From Atopostipes sp963558565 (GTDB lineage: Bacteria > Bacillota > Bacilli > Lactobacillales > Carnobacteriaceae_A): DNA of 64,000 nt. Each line of letters opens with the position of its first letter. Within the stretch, counting starts at the first letter, position 1. This document shows positions 1 through 7,417 of the stretch, piece by piece. The stretch lies in the NCBI GenBank assembly GCA_963558565.1, contig CAUWGX010000007.1:1-64000 (forward strand), in the 5' to 3' direction. The translations under genes and the position numbers were made by a program. The notes beneath the pieces are model-generated. The model saw only the letters and a list, made by a program, of their open reading frames with translations, searched no databases and was not told the DNA's origin.

Positions 1-112
1 TCTTCAAAATTTGGAATTGTGATGAATGATCCGCACTTCATTCTTCAAAATTTGGAATTGTGATGAATGATCCGCACTTCATTCTTCAAAATTTGGGATT
101 GTGGTGAATGAT
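1..112. repeat. 41-bp tandem repeat, 2.7 copies, at window edge
   Basis: Two identical 41-bp units (1-41 and 42-82) are followed by a third, partial and slightly diverged copy (83-112) that ends at the stop codon of the NERD gene. Each junction can fold as a short hairpin with arms GAATGA and TCATTC. The array may continue to the left of the window. There are no unique spacers, so it is not a CRISPR array. Confidence 0.9.
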
Positions 113-1129
113 TTAAAAAACAAGGTACTTTGGGAGATTCATTTGAAATTCTTCATGGATTAAGTCATACGGAAGTCGCTTATTCAGGTAGGCTGTATTA
201 CTAGACGCACCTATACGTTCAAAATGCTTATTTAAATAGCGATAAACCGTGCTGTAAGAGATATCTCCTCCAAAAAAATCAGTCAATTCAGTCGTCGTCA
301 AATTTTTCTTATTATAAATGACACCATATTCACAAATGGTTCGAACGATTGCTTCCTCACGAGATTCATGTACACCACAAGAACAAACGATGTAGGAATT
401 TTGGAATTTTAAATCGAAATTGCCGCATCGACTACAACAAATTCCTTTTTTTATATGATGAGCAGCTTTGCCTGGCAATGCTTCGGGTACAAAAGAATTA
501 TTCTTTTCGTAAGTATTAAGCTTTTCCAAAATGGCATGAATATTCATTGGATATCCTCGATAATTTCGTTCCTGTTGCACAATCTTCCAAATATATTCCC
601 TTAATTCATTACGAGAAACGATGTCTATATTTGTTAATTCATCATGGATAAGCACTTGATTATCTACTCCAACAAAAGTAAGGGCCCCTTGTAAACTTGG
701 TGGATGTGGCAGTTCTTTTAAAATAATTCTTAAGTTAGTGGTTGCTTTTTGGGTTTGACTGATCGGATTCCCTCCTTGTGCTCGCCCATTGTATTGACAT
801 TGATTATCTTTAAATTCAAAATGGCCGGTATAATTTTTCACTTCAAAGTGGTAAAGGCCCGCTTGAGTGAATAAGATTAAATCACATTCAAACTCTCCAT
901 AATAATTTAACCACACGTTTTTTAATACTTTCCAATGTTCCTGACCGTAATTTTCTAAGTATTCTAATAATATTTTTTCTCCTGCCCATCCTTTCTCTAA
1001 ACGTAGCCATTCATTTTTTAATATCTCATGATGCTCGAGGGCATGACGTTTATTCATTTCTCTTAACACATCTAAACGAGTCGGTTCTCTAATCAATTGT
1101 TGTTGATGTTCGGTTATTATTATTTCCAT
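113..1129 (-). CDS. NERD-domain (nuclease-related) protein with zinc ribbon
   Basis: This 338-residue protein carries an N-terminal NERD domain. Visible motifs are GxxGE (Gly47 to Glu51), Asp83 in ECDLILF and ExK (Glu96, Lys98), which match the D-ExK core of restriction-endonuclease-like folds. A cysteine cluster follows (CCSRCG near 231-236, CSCG near 249-252), consistent with a zinc ribbon, then a helix-turn-helix-like stretch near 278-308. The start was set at the ATG preceded by GAGGTG six bases upstream, because the in-frame GTG further upstream lies inside that Shine-Dalgarno sequence. The NERD family is thought to act in DNA processing, but no substrate is known. It is transcribed alone from a promoter that resembles that of ssb in this window. 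Confidence 0.85.
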   Translation of the reverse strand: MEIIITEHQQQLIREPTRLDVLREMNKRHALEHHEILKNEWLRLEKGWAGEKILLEYLENYGQEHWKVLKNVWLNYYGEFECDLILFTQAGLYHFEVKNYTGHFEFKDNQCQYNGRAQGGNPISQTQKATTNLRIILKELPHPPSLQGALTFVGVDNQVLIHDELTNIDIVSRNELREYIWKIVQQERNYRGYPMNIHAILEKLNTYEKNNSFVPEALPGKAAHHIKKGICCSRCGNFDLKFQNSYIVCSCGVHESREEAIVRTICEYGVIYNKKNLTTTELTDFFGGDISYSTVYRYLNKHFERIGASSNTAYLNKRLPYDLIHEEFQMNLPKYLVF

Positions 1130-1144
1130 GAAATTCACCTCTAT

Positions 1145-1180
1145 CTATACTATTAGCGTAAAATCGAGAATTTCACGAAA
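1145..1180 (-). promoter_or_regulatory. Promoter element shared with the ssb promoter
   Basis: On the minus strand 1180-1160 reads TTTCGTGAAATTCTCGA followed by TTTT, containing the palindrome TCGnGAAnTTCnCGA. It continues as ACGCTAATAGTATAG. The first 30 bases match the ssb upstream region (44797-44768) at 28 positions. The element ends about 30 bp before the NERD start codon, so it is placed as a promoter or operator. Confidence 0.6.
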
Positions 1181-1206
1181 TAATTTATACTTTCTGCAAT
1201 TTATTC

Positions 1207-1236
1207 TTTTTATAACTGCATCCCCTGTTATAAAAA
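1207..1236. repeat. Perfect 10-bp inverted repeat upstream of the NERD promoter
   Basis: TTTTTATAAC (1207-1216) and GTTATAAAAA (1227-1236) form perfect arms around a 10-base spacer. It lies between the terminator of the upstream gene and the shared promoter element. It could be an operator or an AT-rich hairpin. Confidence 0.55.
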
Positions 1237-1238
1237 GC

Positions 1239-1279
1239 AAAAAAAGATGTACGAGGATTCCCTGCGTACACCTTTTTTT
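1239..1279 (-). terminator. Rho-independent terminator of the GyrI-like gene
   Basis: A hairpin with core arms GTACG and CGTAC, extended by an A-run and a T-run on opposite sides, sits directly after the stop codon of the gene that ends at 1288. It can work in both directions. Confidence 0.75.
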
Positions 1280-1287
1280 AAATCCAT

Positions 1288-1770
1288 CTATGAACGTTTA
1301 ATAACAGGGACCCACATTTCACCAACAAAAATGCCTTCTGCTTCTCCCATAATCACTGCAGTATTGGGTCCATCTACATAACTATATTCTTTTTCTTCAT
1401 ATAGAACTTCGCTGAACGTTTGGTTTGTCAATTGTTCGGTCAATGCATATTGAGAAGAAGCCTCGCCAGGAACCACAATATATTTCCCTCCTGGAAAATG
1501 AATCATGCGGGTCGCTTCTGGAGCTTCATGATCCGTTTCGACACCGATATAATGCATCATTTTATCATCCACTGCATCATTTACGACGAAGAGGTAATCA
1601 TTTTTGGCGATTTCTTTTAACTTTGCGACGGTTCCATTTTGAATGACTTGGTTGAAAAAATCTTCTTTTTCGCGATTGAGCCCTTCTTGATCCCTATAAT
1701 CACTTTTCAGTTCAACACCTATTCCTAACACCGTAAACGCTTGCTTGTCTTCAAAATCATAGTTTGCCAT
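1288..1770 (-). CDS. GyrI-like / effector-binding domain protein
   Basis: This 160-residue cytosolic protein looks like a stand-alone effector-binding domain of the GyrI/SOUL-like (AraC effector-binding) superfamily: alternating beta strands, the HFPGGKYIVVPGE segment in the middle and EMWVPV at the C terminus, where this family often has a conserved acidic residue in the ligand pocket. There is no DNA-binding domain. The start has GAGAGG eight bases upstream. Members bind small hydrophobic molecules or modulate gyrase; the ligand here is unknown. It is monocistronic. Confidence 0.65.
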   Translation of the reverse strand: MANYDFEDKQAFTVLGIGVELKSDYRDQEGLNREKEDFFNQVIQNGTVAKLKEIAKNDYLFVVNDAVDDKMMHYIGVETDHEAPEATRMIHFPGGKYIVVPGEASSQYALTEQLTNQTFSEVLYEEKEYSYVDGPNTAVIMGEAEGIFVGEMWVPVIKRS

Positions 1771-1934
1771 GTTTAACGCCTCTCTTCTTGGAGTGTTTTG
1801 GACCTATTCTTTTTATTATTTTACCAAAAATAAAGACAAACAACGACTCGCAGCTGTTACAATTGAATATTTTCCCTGATTTGTGCTATTCTTTTGCTAA
1901 TCAATACAAAAAATGATCATGAGGAGTGGACGAA

Positions 1935-2720
1935 ATGGATCGAACGAAAAAAGTGGGCTTAAATGCTTTGGCGCTCGCTGTTACCCTTGTAGTCAATGCG
2001 TTGGGCGCCTTTGGTTTTATAAACGGTACCTCTCAAAGTGATGTTTCTAATCAGTATTTTACGTTAGTTACGCCTAGTGGCATGACGTTTAGTATTTGGT
2101 CTGTTATCTATGGTTTATTGATTCTATCGCTTATTGTGATGTACATAAAAAGAACAGATAATTATTATCGGAAGGCCATTGATAAAATAACCCCTCTATT
2201 TTTAATTTCTTGTTTACTGAATATTTTGTGGATTGTGTTGTTTTCTTTCGTTCTTGTGGAATTATCGACGCTTTTTATTTTTGGATATGCGATTGTTCTT
2301 GCTTTAATCTGTCGTCAACTACTAAAAATGAACGATGGGAAACATTCGCTACTGCCTTTAACTTTTGGCTTGTATACCGGCTGGTTGATGATTGCGACGG
2401 TCGTTAATATCGCAGCCTCTCTTGTTAAAATCAACTGGAATGGTTTTGGTTTAGCCGACACGACATGGGCGATGATTGTTTTAGTGCTTGCTGCATTACT
2501 TGTATTATTGGTTTCTTTAAATACAAAAAATGCTGCACTCCCCTTGCCCGTCGCTTGGGCTTATTACGGCATCTATCAAAATTTAACCAATGTCCATCCC
2601 GGCAATCTTTTCCTTTTGCGGATGCTTACCGTAGCTGGCATTGTATTTTTAATTGGTTTAGCTGGTATTCAATTTTATAGAAACCGTTATGGAATTCTTC
2701 CAAACTCAGAACTCGTTTGA
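1935..2720 (+). CDS. TspO/MBR-related membrane protein
   Basis: This protein of about 261 residues has roughly seven hydrophobic segments. The motif PSGMTFSIWSVIYG near residue 50 resembles the conserved P-x-W-x-x-Y stretch of TspO/MBR (tryptophan-rich sensory) proteins, but the protein is longer than the usual 150-160 residues; longer versions exist in lactic acid bacteria. The start was set at the ATG with AGGAG eight bases upstream; the in-frame GTG at 1926 overlaps that Shine-Dalgarno sequence. A strong terminator follows. Known TspO proteins bind porphyrins; whether this one does is not shown. Confidence 0.7.
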   Translation: MDRTKKVGLNALALAVTLVVNALGAFGFINGTSQSDVSNQYFTLVTPSGMTFSIWSVIYGLLILSLIVMYIKRTDNYYRKAIDKITPLFLISCLLNILWIVLFSFVLVELSTLFIFGYAIVLALICRQLLKMNDGKHSLLPLTFGLYTGWLMIATVVNIAASLVKINWNGFGLADTTWAMIVLVLAALLVLLVSLNTKNAALPLPVAWAYYGIYQNLTNVHPGNLFLLRMLTVAGIVFLIGLAGIQFYRNRYGILPNSELV

Positions 2721-2743
2721 TAAAAGTGAACAGCTTTCATCCT

Positions 2744-2777
2744 AAAAACGTCGTCCATCTAATGGGACGACGTTTTT
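2744..2777 (+). terminator. Rho-independent terminator after the TspO-like gene
   Basis: ACGTCGTCC and GGACGACGT form a strong stem followed by a run of T. The A-run on the other side lets it also serve the convergent adenylyltransferase-like gene. Confidence 0.9.
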
Positions 2778-2816
2778 TTATATGAATGATTTATGGAACG
2801 TTCAAAATACGCTGCA

Positions 2817-3668
2817 TTAACGATACTTCTTTTGCATTTTTTGTATAAAATTTGAGATGTTGACATCGTAGTCGGGGTACTCGAAACTTAATTCAGTCGC
2901 TACGTATATAGACGCTTCTCTGAATAATTCTTGTAAGGTCCATAAAGCTTGCCACAATTCTTCATAAGAGCCCATTTCATAGGTCGATAGAATGCTTTCC
3001 CACAAATCTTTACTGACATATTTATCCAAATGCTTATAATTTTTACCGATATTTATTGAAAAATTTTGTTCAATGCCAATTTGCCATTCAATCATGCGAT
3101 AAAGTTCTCTTCGAACAATTTGATTTAAGTAATCGGCGGCATATAAAAATTCTTTTCGACAGAGTCCCTTCACTACATAGGTCATCACCCACCAAAATTC
3201 ATTACAACAATCATCAAATTTTCTGGGCGTAGGTTTTTCTATATAATAATACCGCTCGGAAGGTACTGGGTAATTATTGATGACTCCCTCTTTGTCCAAC
3301 AAAATTTTGATTAAGCTATCACTCGATAAATAGAGATTCAATTCTTCTAAAGGAATCAAGGTTAAATCAAGCCGCGTTCCATCTTCAAAAAGCATTAAAT
3401 ACGAAAACCAAGTGCCTAATTGTGGATAATAAAGGGACATCGCTTCGGGCTTTTGTAAAATAATTCTTTCCCCAAAAACATCTAACCACTGTTCATCCTG
3501 GGTAAAGACGTCCATTTCAGTCACTAAATATGTAATGTCATAATCTTGAAAATCATCTTTAGGCCCTTCATTATTTGTGCGCGAGCCTTCCATCCCGACG
3601 ATTTTTATTTCTTCATTTTCTTCTGCAAAAGATAAGATTAAGTCTAACATCTCTTTTTCAGTTCTCAT
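2817..3668 (-). CDS. Aminoglycoside 6-adenylyltransferase family protein (AadK/ANT(6)-like)
   Basis: The 283-residue product has the length and motifs of ANT(6) streptomycin adenylyltransferases: an early nucleotidyltransferase motif GSRTN near residues 28-32, the metal-binding DFQDYDITYLV near 39-49 and a further Asp in RLDLTLIP near 98-105. The C-terminal helical half contains the YVVKGLCRKEFLYAADYLN region typical of the family. The start has AGGGAGG six bases upstream. Family members transfer AMP from ATP to streptomycin. The gene is single, between terminators and without mobile-element sequences, so it may be an intrinsic chromosomal homologue like B. subtilis aadK. Substrate is unproven. 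Confidence 0.85.
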   Translation of the reverse strand: MRTEKEMLDLILSFAEENEEIKIVGMEGSRTNNEGPKDDFQDYDITYLVTEMDVFTQDEQWLDVFGERIILQKPEAMSLYYPQLGTWFSYLMLFEDGTRLDLTLIPLEELNLYLSSDSLIKILLDKEGVINNYPVPSERYYYIEKPTPRKFDDCCNEFWWVMTYVVKGLCRKEFLYAADYLNQIVRRELYRMIEWQIGIEQNFSINIGKNYKHLDKYVSKDLWESILSTYEMGSYEELWQALWTLQELFREASIYVATELSFEYPDYDVNISNFIQKMQKKYR

Positions 3669-3969
3669 GAAATTCCTCCCTGAATAGTTTCCGATCCCTT
3701 TTGTGAGTTCATTTCACCTTTATCCATTATAAAACCTATTGTTTCTCTTTTATCTTTTTTTATGAGCTTCTCTGCTCTTAGACGTTTCTTAGTCATTATC
3801 AAGCTCATTCTTTTAAACCACTTTATTATGCAACCCTTTTCAAAAATAACGAAAAAATTATCAATTATTTCCTGTAGTAGTCTCCAGTGATTTAAAAATA
3901 AATATTAATATTATAATTATTATGACACGTTTTGTAAAAATAACAAGCGATTATTGAAATAACTCTCAT

Positions 3970-4006
3970 AAAAAACAAAAAGGTATCGAAATATTCTTTC
4001 GATACC
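3970..4006 (-). terminator. Terminator-like hairpin
   Basis: GGTATCGAAA (3982-3991) and TTTCGATACC (3997-4006) are perfect 10-bp arms around a 5-base loop. On the minus strand the hairpin is followed by a T-rich tail. It may back up the exoA terminator or end an unrecognised transcript. Confidence 0.6.
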
Positions 4007-4173
4007 GGATCCATAAATATTTATTTTACTCTCAGGCTTCCTCAACTGTCACATCACACACCTCTAGTAAACCGCTTGTTTACTTCAAGTTTATAAGAAG
4101 GTAGCGTTCTTGTGGAGCTTCTTTTCTATAAATTAAATCACAGATTTTCCCAGCTCTCTTCAATAACTCTTTA

Positions 4174-4210
4174 CAAAAAATGGAGCACTGCACGAGCTGA
4201 GGCACTCCTT
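4174..4210 (-). terminator. Probable terminator of exoA
   Basis: On the minus strand GGAGTGC pairs with GTGCTCC (two G-T wobbles) and is followed by A and six T. It lies just after the exoA stop codon. Confidence 0.6.
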
Positions 4211-4227
4211 TTGTACTAAATTGTATT

Positions 4228-5058
4228 TTAAGATAAATCGATTTCTAATAAAAGAGGCGTATGGTCCTGTCTTTCCCCTGAGTCGACCATTTCAGAGCGA
4301 ATAACTTTATCCGCTACACGATCACTAATCAGCCAGTAATCAATTCTCCAACCGGAATTATTGATTTTACTTGTTTTGGCTCGTTGGTTCCACCAAGAAT
4401 AAACTTCTGGAATATCGCCGTGTAAATGACGGAAAGTATCTGTAAAACCTTTTGCCAATAAGCGAGTAAAGCCTACTCGTTCTTCATCTGTAAATCCTGC
4501 TGTTTCTCGATTTCTATCCGGATGAGCTAAGTCAATCTCTTGATGAGCAACGTTGAAATCACCCGTAGCTAAAACGACTTTTTCTTCATCCAAAGTCGCT
4601 AAGTAGTCTGCATATTTCTTATCCCATAGTTGACGTTCGTTTAAGCGGTTCAGTTTCGAACCTGCATTCGGTGTATAAACTTGTGTCACATAGAAATGAT
4701 CAAATTCAAGTGTCAAGATACGCCCTTCAGCGTCCATCGTATCTGGAGCCTCAATTTCTGGATAAGAAACGCTTGGATTTAAATGCTCTTTATATAAAAA
4801 CATTGTCCCGGCATAACTTTTCCGCGCAGGTTCTTGGGAAGAGTTCCATACGAACGCATAAGTAGGAAAGTGTTCTTCTAATATTGCAATATGTTTTTTT
4901 GAAGGTCCTTTTCGAGGCAATTTTGTTTCTTGTAGCGCTATAACATCTGGTTCAAGTTCAATAATTGTATTTAAAACAGCGCGTGACAGCGCTGCTCGAT
5001 TTGAATCACTCGTTAATGCTGCATTTAATGAATCAATATTCCATGAAATAAGTTTCAC
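4228..5058 (-). CDS. exoA: Exodeoxyribonuclease III family AP endonuclease
   Basis: The 276-residue protein belongs to the ExoIII/APE1 endonuclease-exonuclease-phosphatase family. It shows the metal ligand Glu44 in ALQETK, TGDFNVAH in the middle, a GWRIDYWL segment and the C-terminal catalytic DHTPLLLE. It repairs abasic sites and 3' ends during base excision repair in the cytosol. Translation starts at GTG with GAGGAG nine bases upstream. Length and motifs match ExoA of streptococci and Bacillus. It is monocistronic. Confidence 0.93.
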   Translation of the reverse strand: MKLISWNIDSLNAALTSDSNRAALSRAVLNTIIELEPDVIALQETKLPRKGPSKKHIAILEEHFPTYAFVWNSSQEPARKSYAGTMFLYKEHLNPSVSYPEIEAPDTMDAEGRILTLEFDHFYVTQVYTPNAGSKLNRLNERQLWDKKYADYLATLDEEKVVLATGDFNVAHQEIDLAHPDRNRETAGFTDEERVGFTRLLAKGFTDTFRHLHGDIPEVYSWWNQRAKTSKINNSGWRIDYWLISDRVADKVIRSEMVDSGERQDHTPLLLEIDLS

Positions 5059-5278
5059 TGTTAACTGCTCCTCATCGTCAATTTTTGTATATTCTCTACC
5101 ACTCTACAATTCTTTCAGCTTTTTGTAAAGAAAGGAGATTAAATAATTATAGTCAATGAAATAGTGGTTAAAGCACTTGACTTTAATGTAGCTTGGGGTC
5201 AATACTTAATCAGAAGAAATAAAATCAACCGATCTTATGAACTCAGTAGCGAATGAAAAAGGACAAGGAGGCAAGAAA

Positions 5279-5986
5279 ATGTTTGAGTTCACATTCAATT
5301 TATCCGAACTAAATTTTATTACAATTATTTGCCGAATGCTTCTCGCTATTTTCGCAGGTGGTATCATCGGCATGGACCGGGGAATTAAAAATGAAGCGGC
5401 AGGCCTACGTACCCATATCTTGGTTGCTTTGGGCACCACCATTATTATGATGACCAATATCTATCTATATGAATTATTTGCTGATGCCAATATTGATCCG
5501 GGACGTATGGGCTCTTATGTAATTAGTGGGATTGGTTTTATCAGTGCTGGAACCATCCTCGTCACAAATGTAAATCGTGTCCAAGGATTAGCCACGGCTG
5601 CGAGTATTTGGTGTGCCGCTGCCTTAGGTCTTGCTATCGGTAGTGGTTTCTACGCAGCTGCTGTAGCTGGTGTCGTTTTAATTGCTGGCATTATTATTTT
5701 ACTCCGTCCGCTTAAACGATATATTCAAAAAAAGCTAGAAGATACTGAATTATCTTTTATTGTATTTTCAAAAAGTGGCTTTAATCATTTTCTTGACTAT
5801 ATTAATGCCAAAGAAATCGAGGTGTCTAGTTTAAATATTGAACAAGAAAGCTCAGGAACACAGGCCGATCAAGGCATTATTTTTACAATTACTCTTGATA
5901 TTGGGAAGAAAATTGACCGACAAGATTTTGTGGATCACTTAAAGGCGTTAGACGGGATTGAAAATATCGTAGAAATTAACACTTAA
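5279..5986 (+). CDS. MgtC/SapB family membrane protein
   Basis: This 235-residue protein has about five transmembrane segments in the N-terminal two thirds, with the family motif GGIIGMDRGIKNEAAGLRTH near residues 25-45, followed by a cytosolic C-terminal domain of about 80 residues resembling an ACT-like fold. The start was set at the ATG preceded by AAGGAGG seven bases upstream, 14 codons inside the longest frame. MgtC proteins are linked to growth in low magnesium and to control of ATP synthase in pathogens. It converges on the CorA magnesium channel gene next door. Confidence 0.87.
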   Translation: MFEFTFNLSELNFITIICRMLLAIFAGGIIGMDRGIKNEAAGLRTHILVALGTTIIMMTNIYLYELFADANIDPGRMGSYVISGIGFISAGTILVTNVNRVQGLATAASIWCAAALGLAIGSGFYAAAVAGVVLIAGIIILLRPLKRYIQKKLEDTELSFIVFSKSGFNHFLDYINAKEIEVSSLNIEQESSGTQADQGIIFTITLDIGKKIDRQDFVDHLKALDGIENIVEINT

Positions 5987-5998
5987 TTTAATCAACAA

Positions 5999-6042
5999 AA
6001 CAGAAAAAGCCTGGGATTTAACCCATCTTTTTCTGTTTTTTT
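5999..6042. terminator. Bidirectional terminator between mgtC-like gene and corA
   Basis: ACAGAAAAAG and CTTTTTCTGT form the stem, with an inner TGGG/CCCA helix, followed by seven T. It is shared by the two convergent genes. Confidence 0.85.
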
Positions 6043-6061
6043 ATGGGATTTCCATATAGAA

Positions 6062-7042
6062 TCACAACCAATCTTTTTTCTTGAAAAAGATTAGCATCCC
6101 AATCGTTATCACCGTACTAATGACCCAAAAAAGCGGGTAACTATATTTCCAATCCAATTCAGGCATGTTTTTGAAATTCATTCCATAAACACCAGCTAAA
6201 AAAGATAACGGAATAAAGATGGTCGAGTAAATCGTCAAAATCTTCATCACATCGTTTGTTTTATTCGAAATACTCGAAAGATAAGTATCTAACATACCGC
6301 TCGAGATGTCACGGTAGGTTTCTGTAATATCAATCATTTGTACCACATGATCATAAATATCGCGAAAATAACGAGTGGTTTTCTCATCGATAAGATCGAA
6401 CTCATTCCTCGACAAGGCACTGACGACATTTCGCATCGGCCACAGGGTATTTCGAATAAAAACTAAATCACGTTTTAACGTATAAGTTTTATGTAATACT
6501 TCTTCGGTTGGATTGTCCAATAGTTCATCTTCGACAGTATCAATTTCATCGCCAATTTTTTCCATAATTAAAAAATAATGATCTACTATATTGTCTAGTA
6601 AACCGTAAAGCAAATCGTCCGCATCGTTTTTTCGAATATAAGTACCATCCGCTAATTGCTTAATGAGTGGTCTAAAAATTTCCGATTCGGACTCTTGAAA
6701 AGAAATAAGTTGATTTTCAAATAATAAAAAAGAAATTTGTTCTGTATCCAATTCGCCTTCTTCATTAAAAATAATAGATTTCGTATTGACAAATAAATAA
6801 TCCCCATACTCTTCAAACTTGATCGCTTGCCCTGTATCTACAATATCCTCTATCACTAACGGATGAATAGCCATAGCTTCACATAACTCCTGAATTAGAT
6901 CCGTATTGTGCAACCCAATCACATTCAGCCATTTCACTTTATTTTCCTGTTGATCATTCGTAAATTCATCTATTTCATTTAAATTTTTTCGATCAATTTC
7001 ACTACTATTGTACACTGTATAGATGAGCTTCGTTGATTCCAT
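6062..7042 (-). CDS. corA: CorA family magnesium/cobalt channel
   Basis: The protein has a long cytosolic N-terminal domain, a coiled stalk (about 190-255) and two C-terminal transmembrane helices with the signature YGMNF at the end of the first. The last residues are basic (FFKKKDWL). The longest frame begins 34 codons earlier at a TTG, but the ATG chosen has GGGGGAG six bases upstream and gives 326 residues, the usual length. CorA forms pentameric channels importing Mg2+. The neighbouring MgtC-like gene suggests a small magnesium-homeostasis locus. Confidence 0.9.
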   Translation of the reverse strand: MESTKLIYTVYNSSEIDRKNLNEIDEFTNDQQENKVKWLNVIGLHNTDLIQELCEAMAIHPLVIEDIVDTGQAIKFEEYGDYLFVNTKSIIFNEEGELDTEQISFLLFENQLISFQESESEIFRPLIKQLADGTYIRKNDADDLLYGLLDNIVDHYFLIMEKIGDEIDTVEDELLDNPTEEVLHKTYTLKRDLVFIRNTLWPMRNVVSALSRNEFDLIDEKTTRYFRDIYDHVVQMIDITETYRDISSGMLDTYLSSISNKTNDVMKILTIYSTIFIPLSFLAGVYGMNFKNMPELDWKYSYPLFWVISTVITIGMLIFFKKKDWL

Positions 7043-7417
7043 TTTTCTCTCCCCCACATAAATAGCCGTTCCTGGGGGTGTATGTACGTTTTCAGCAATA
7101 TTTTTTCCTTCTTTAGGCAAAGTTCTCACTCCCATTTCATCCAAATTTGTCCTTTTTAAAAACTGTCTATACGCTATCTTATCTATTTAAAACAGAGTTG
7201 AGCGAAGAATCAAAACTTCATTTCATGGTTAAAATAATTATAGCTCACTATTTTTCCCTTATCCAACTAAGCCATTCGATTTTTCTACTTAGGTATTCAC
7301 AGCCCTTTTCTCAGCCCATTAAAACAGTTTTTCCATGAATCGGCTCCTCCGTCCTATTCATCATTAAAAAAGCCAAAGAAGATGGGTTGATTCTTCTTTG
7401 GCTTACTTAAACTTCCA
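7043..7417. other. Intergenic region: corA upstream region and vat-arr terminator
   Basis: The right-hand gene ends at 7418 and corA starts at 7042, both on the minus strand, so this stretch holds the corA promoter region and the terminator at 7365-7404. No clear -35/-10 pair was recognised and no gene was seen. Confidence 0.5.
7365..7404 (-). terminator. Terminator of the DUF554 / vat-arr operon
   Basis: On the minus strand AGCCAAAGAAGA pairs with TCTTCTTTGGCT and is followed by six T. It lies 14 bases after the stop codon. Confidence 0.88.

Larger units (their letters stand above)
3669..4227. other. AT-rich intergenic region, no gene seen
   Basis: About 560 bases with no convincing reading frame. 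It holds a terminator-like hairpin (3970-4006), a 7-bp perfect inverted repeat AGTAAAC-N5-GTTTACT (4066-4084) and the exoA terminator (4174-4210). The palindrome looks like an operator, but no promoter could be tied to it. Confidence 0.5.

Noticed and set aside
1..112. CRISPR array at the left edge
   Set aside because: The repeats are directly adjacent with a period of 41 and no unique spacers.
1145..1180. LexA (Cheo) box or ComX combox in the shared promoter element
   Set aside because: TCGnGAAnTTCnCGA does not match the LexA consensus CGAACrnryGTTYG, and WCGCWAATA has two extra bases compared with TACGAATA; only the similarity between the two sites is firm.
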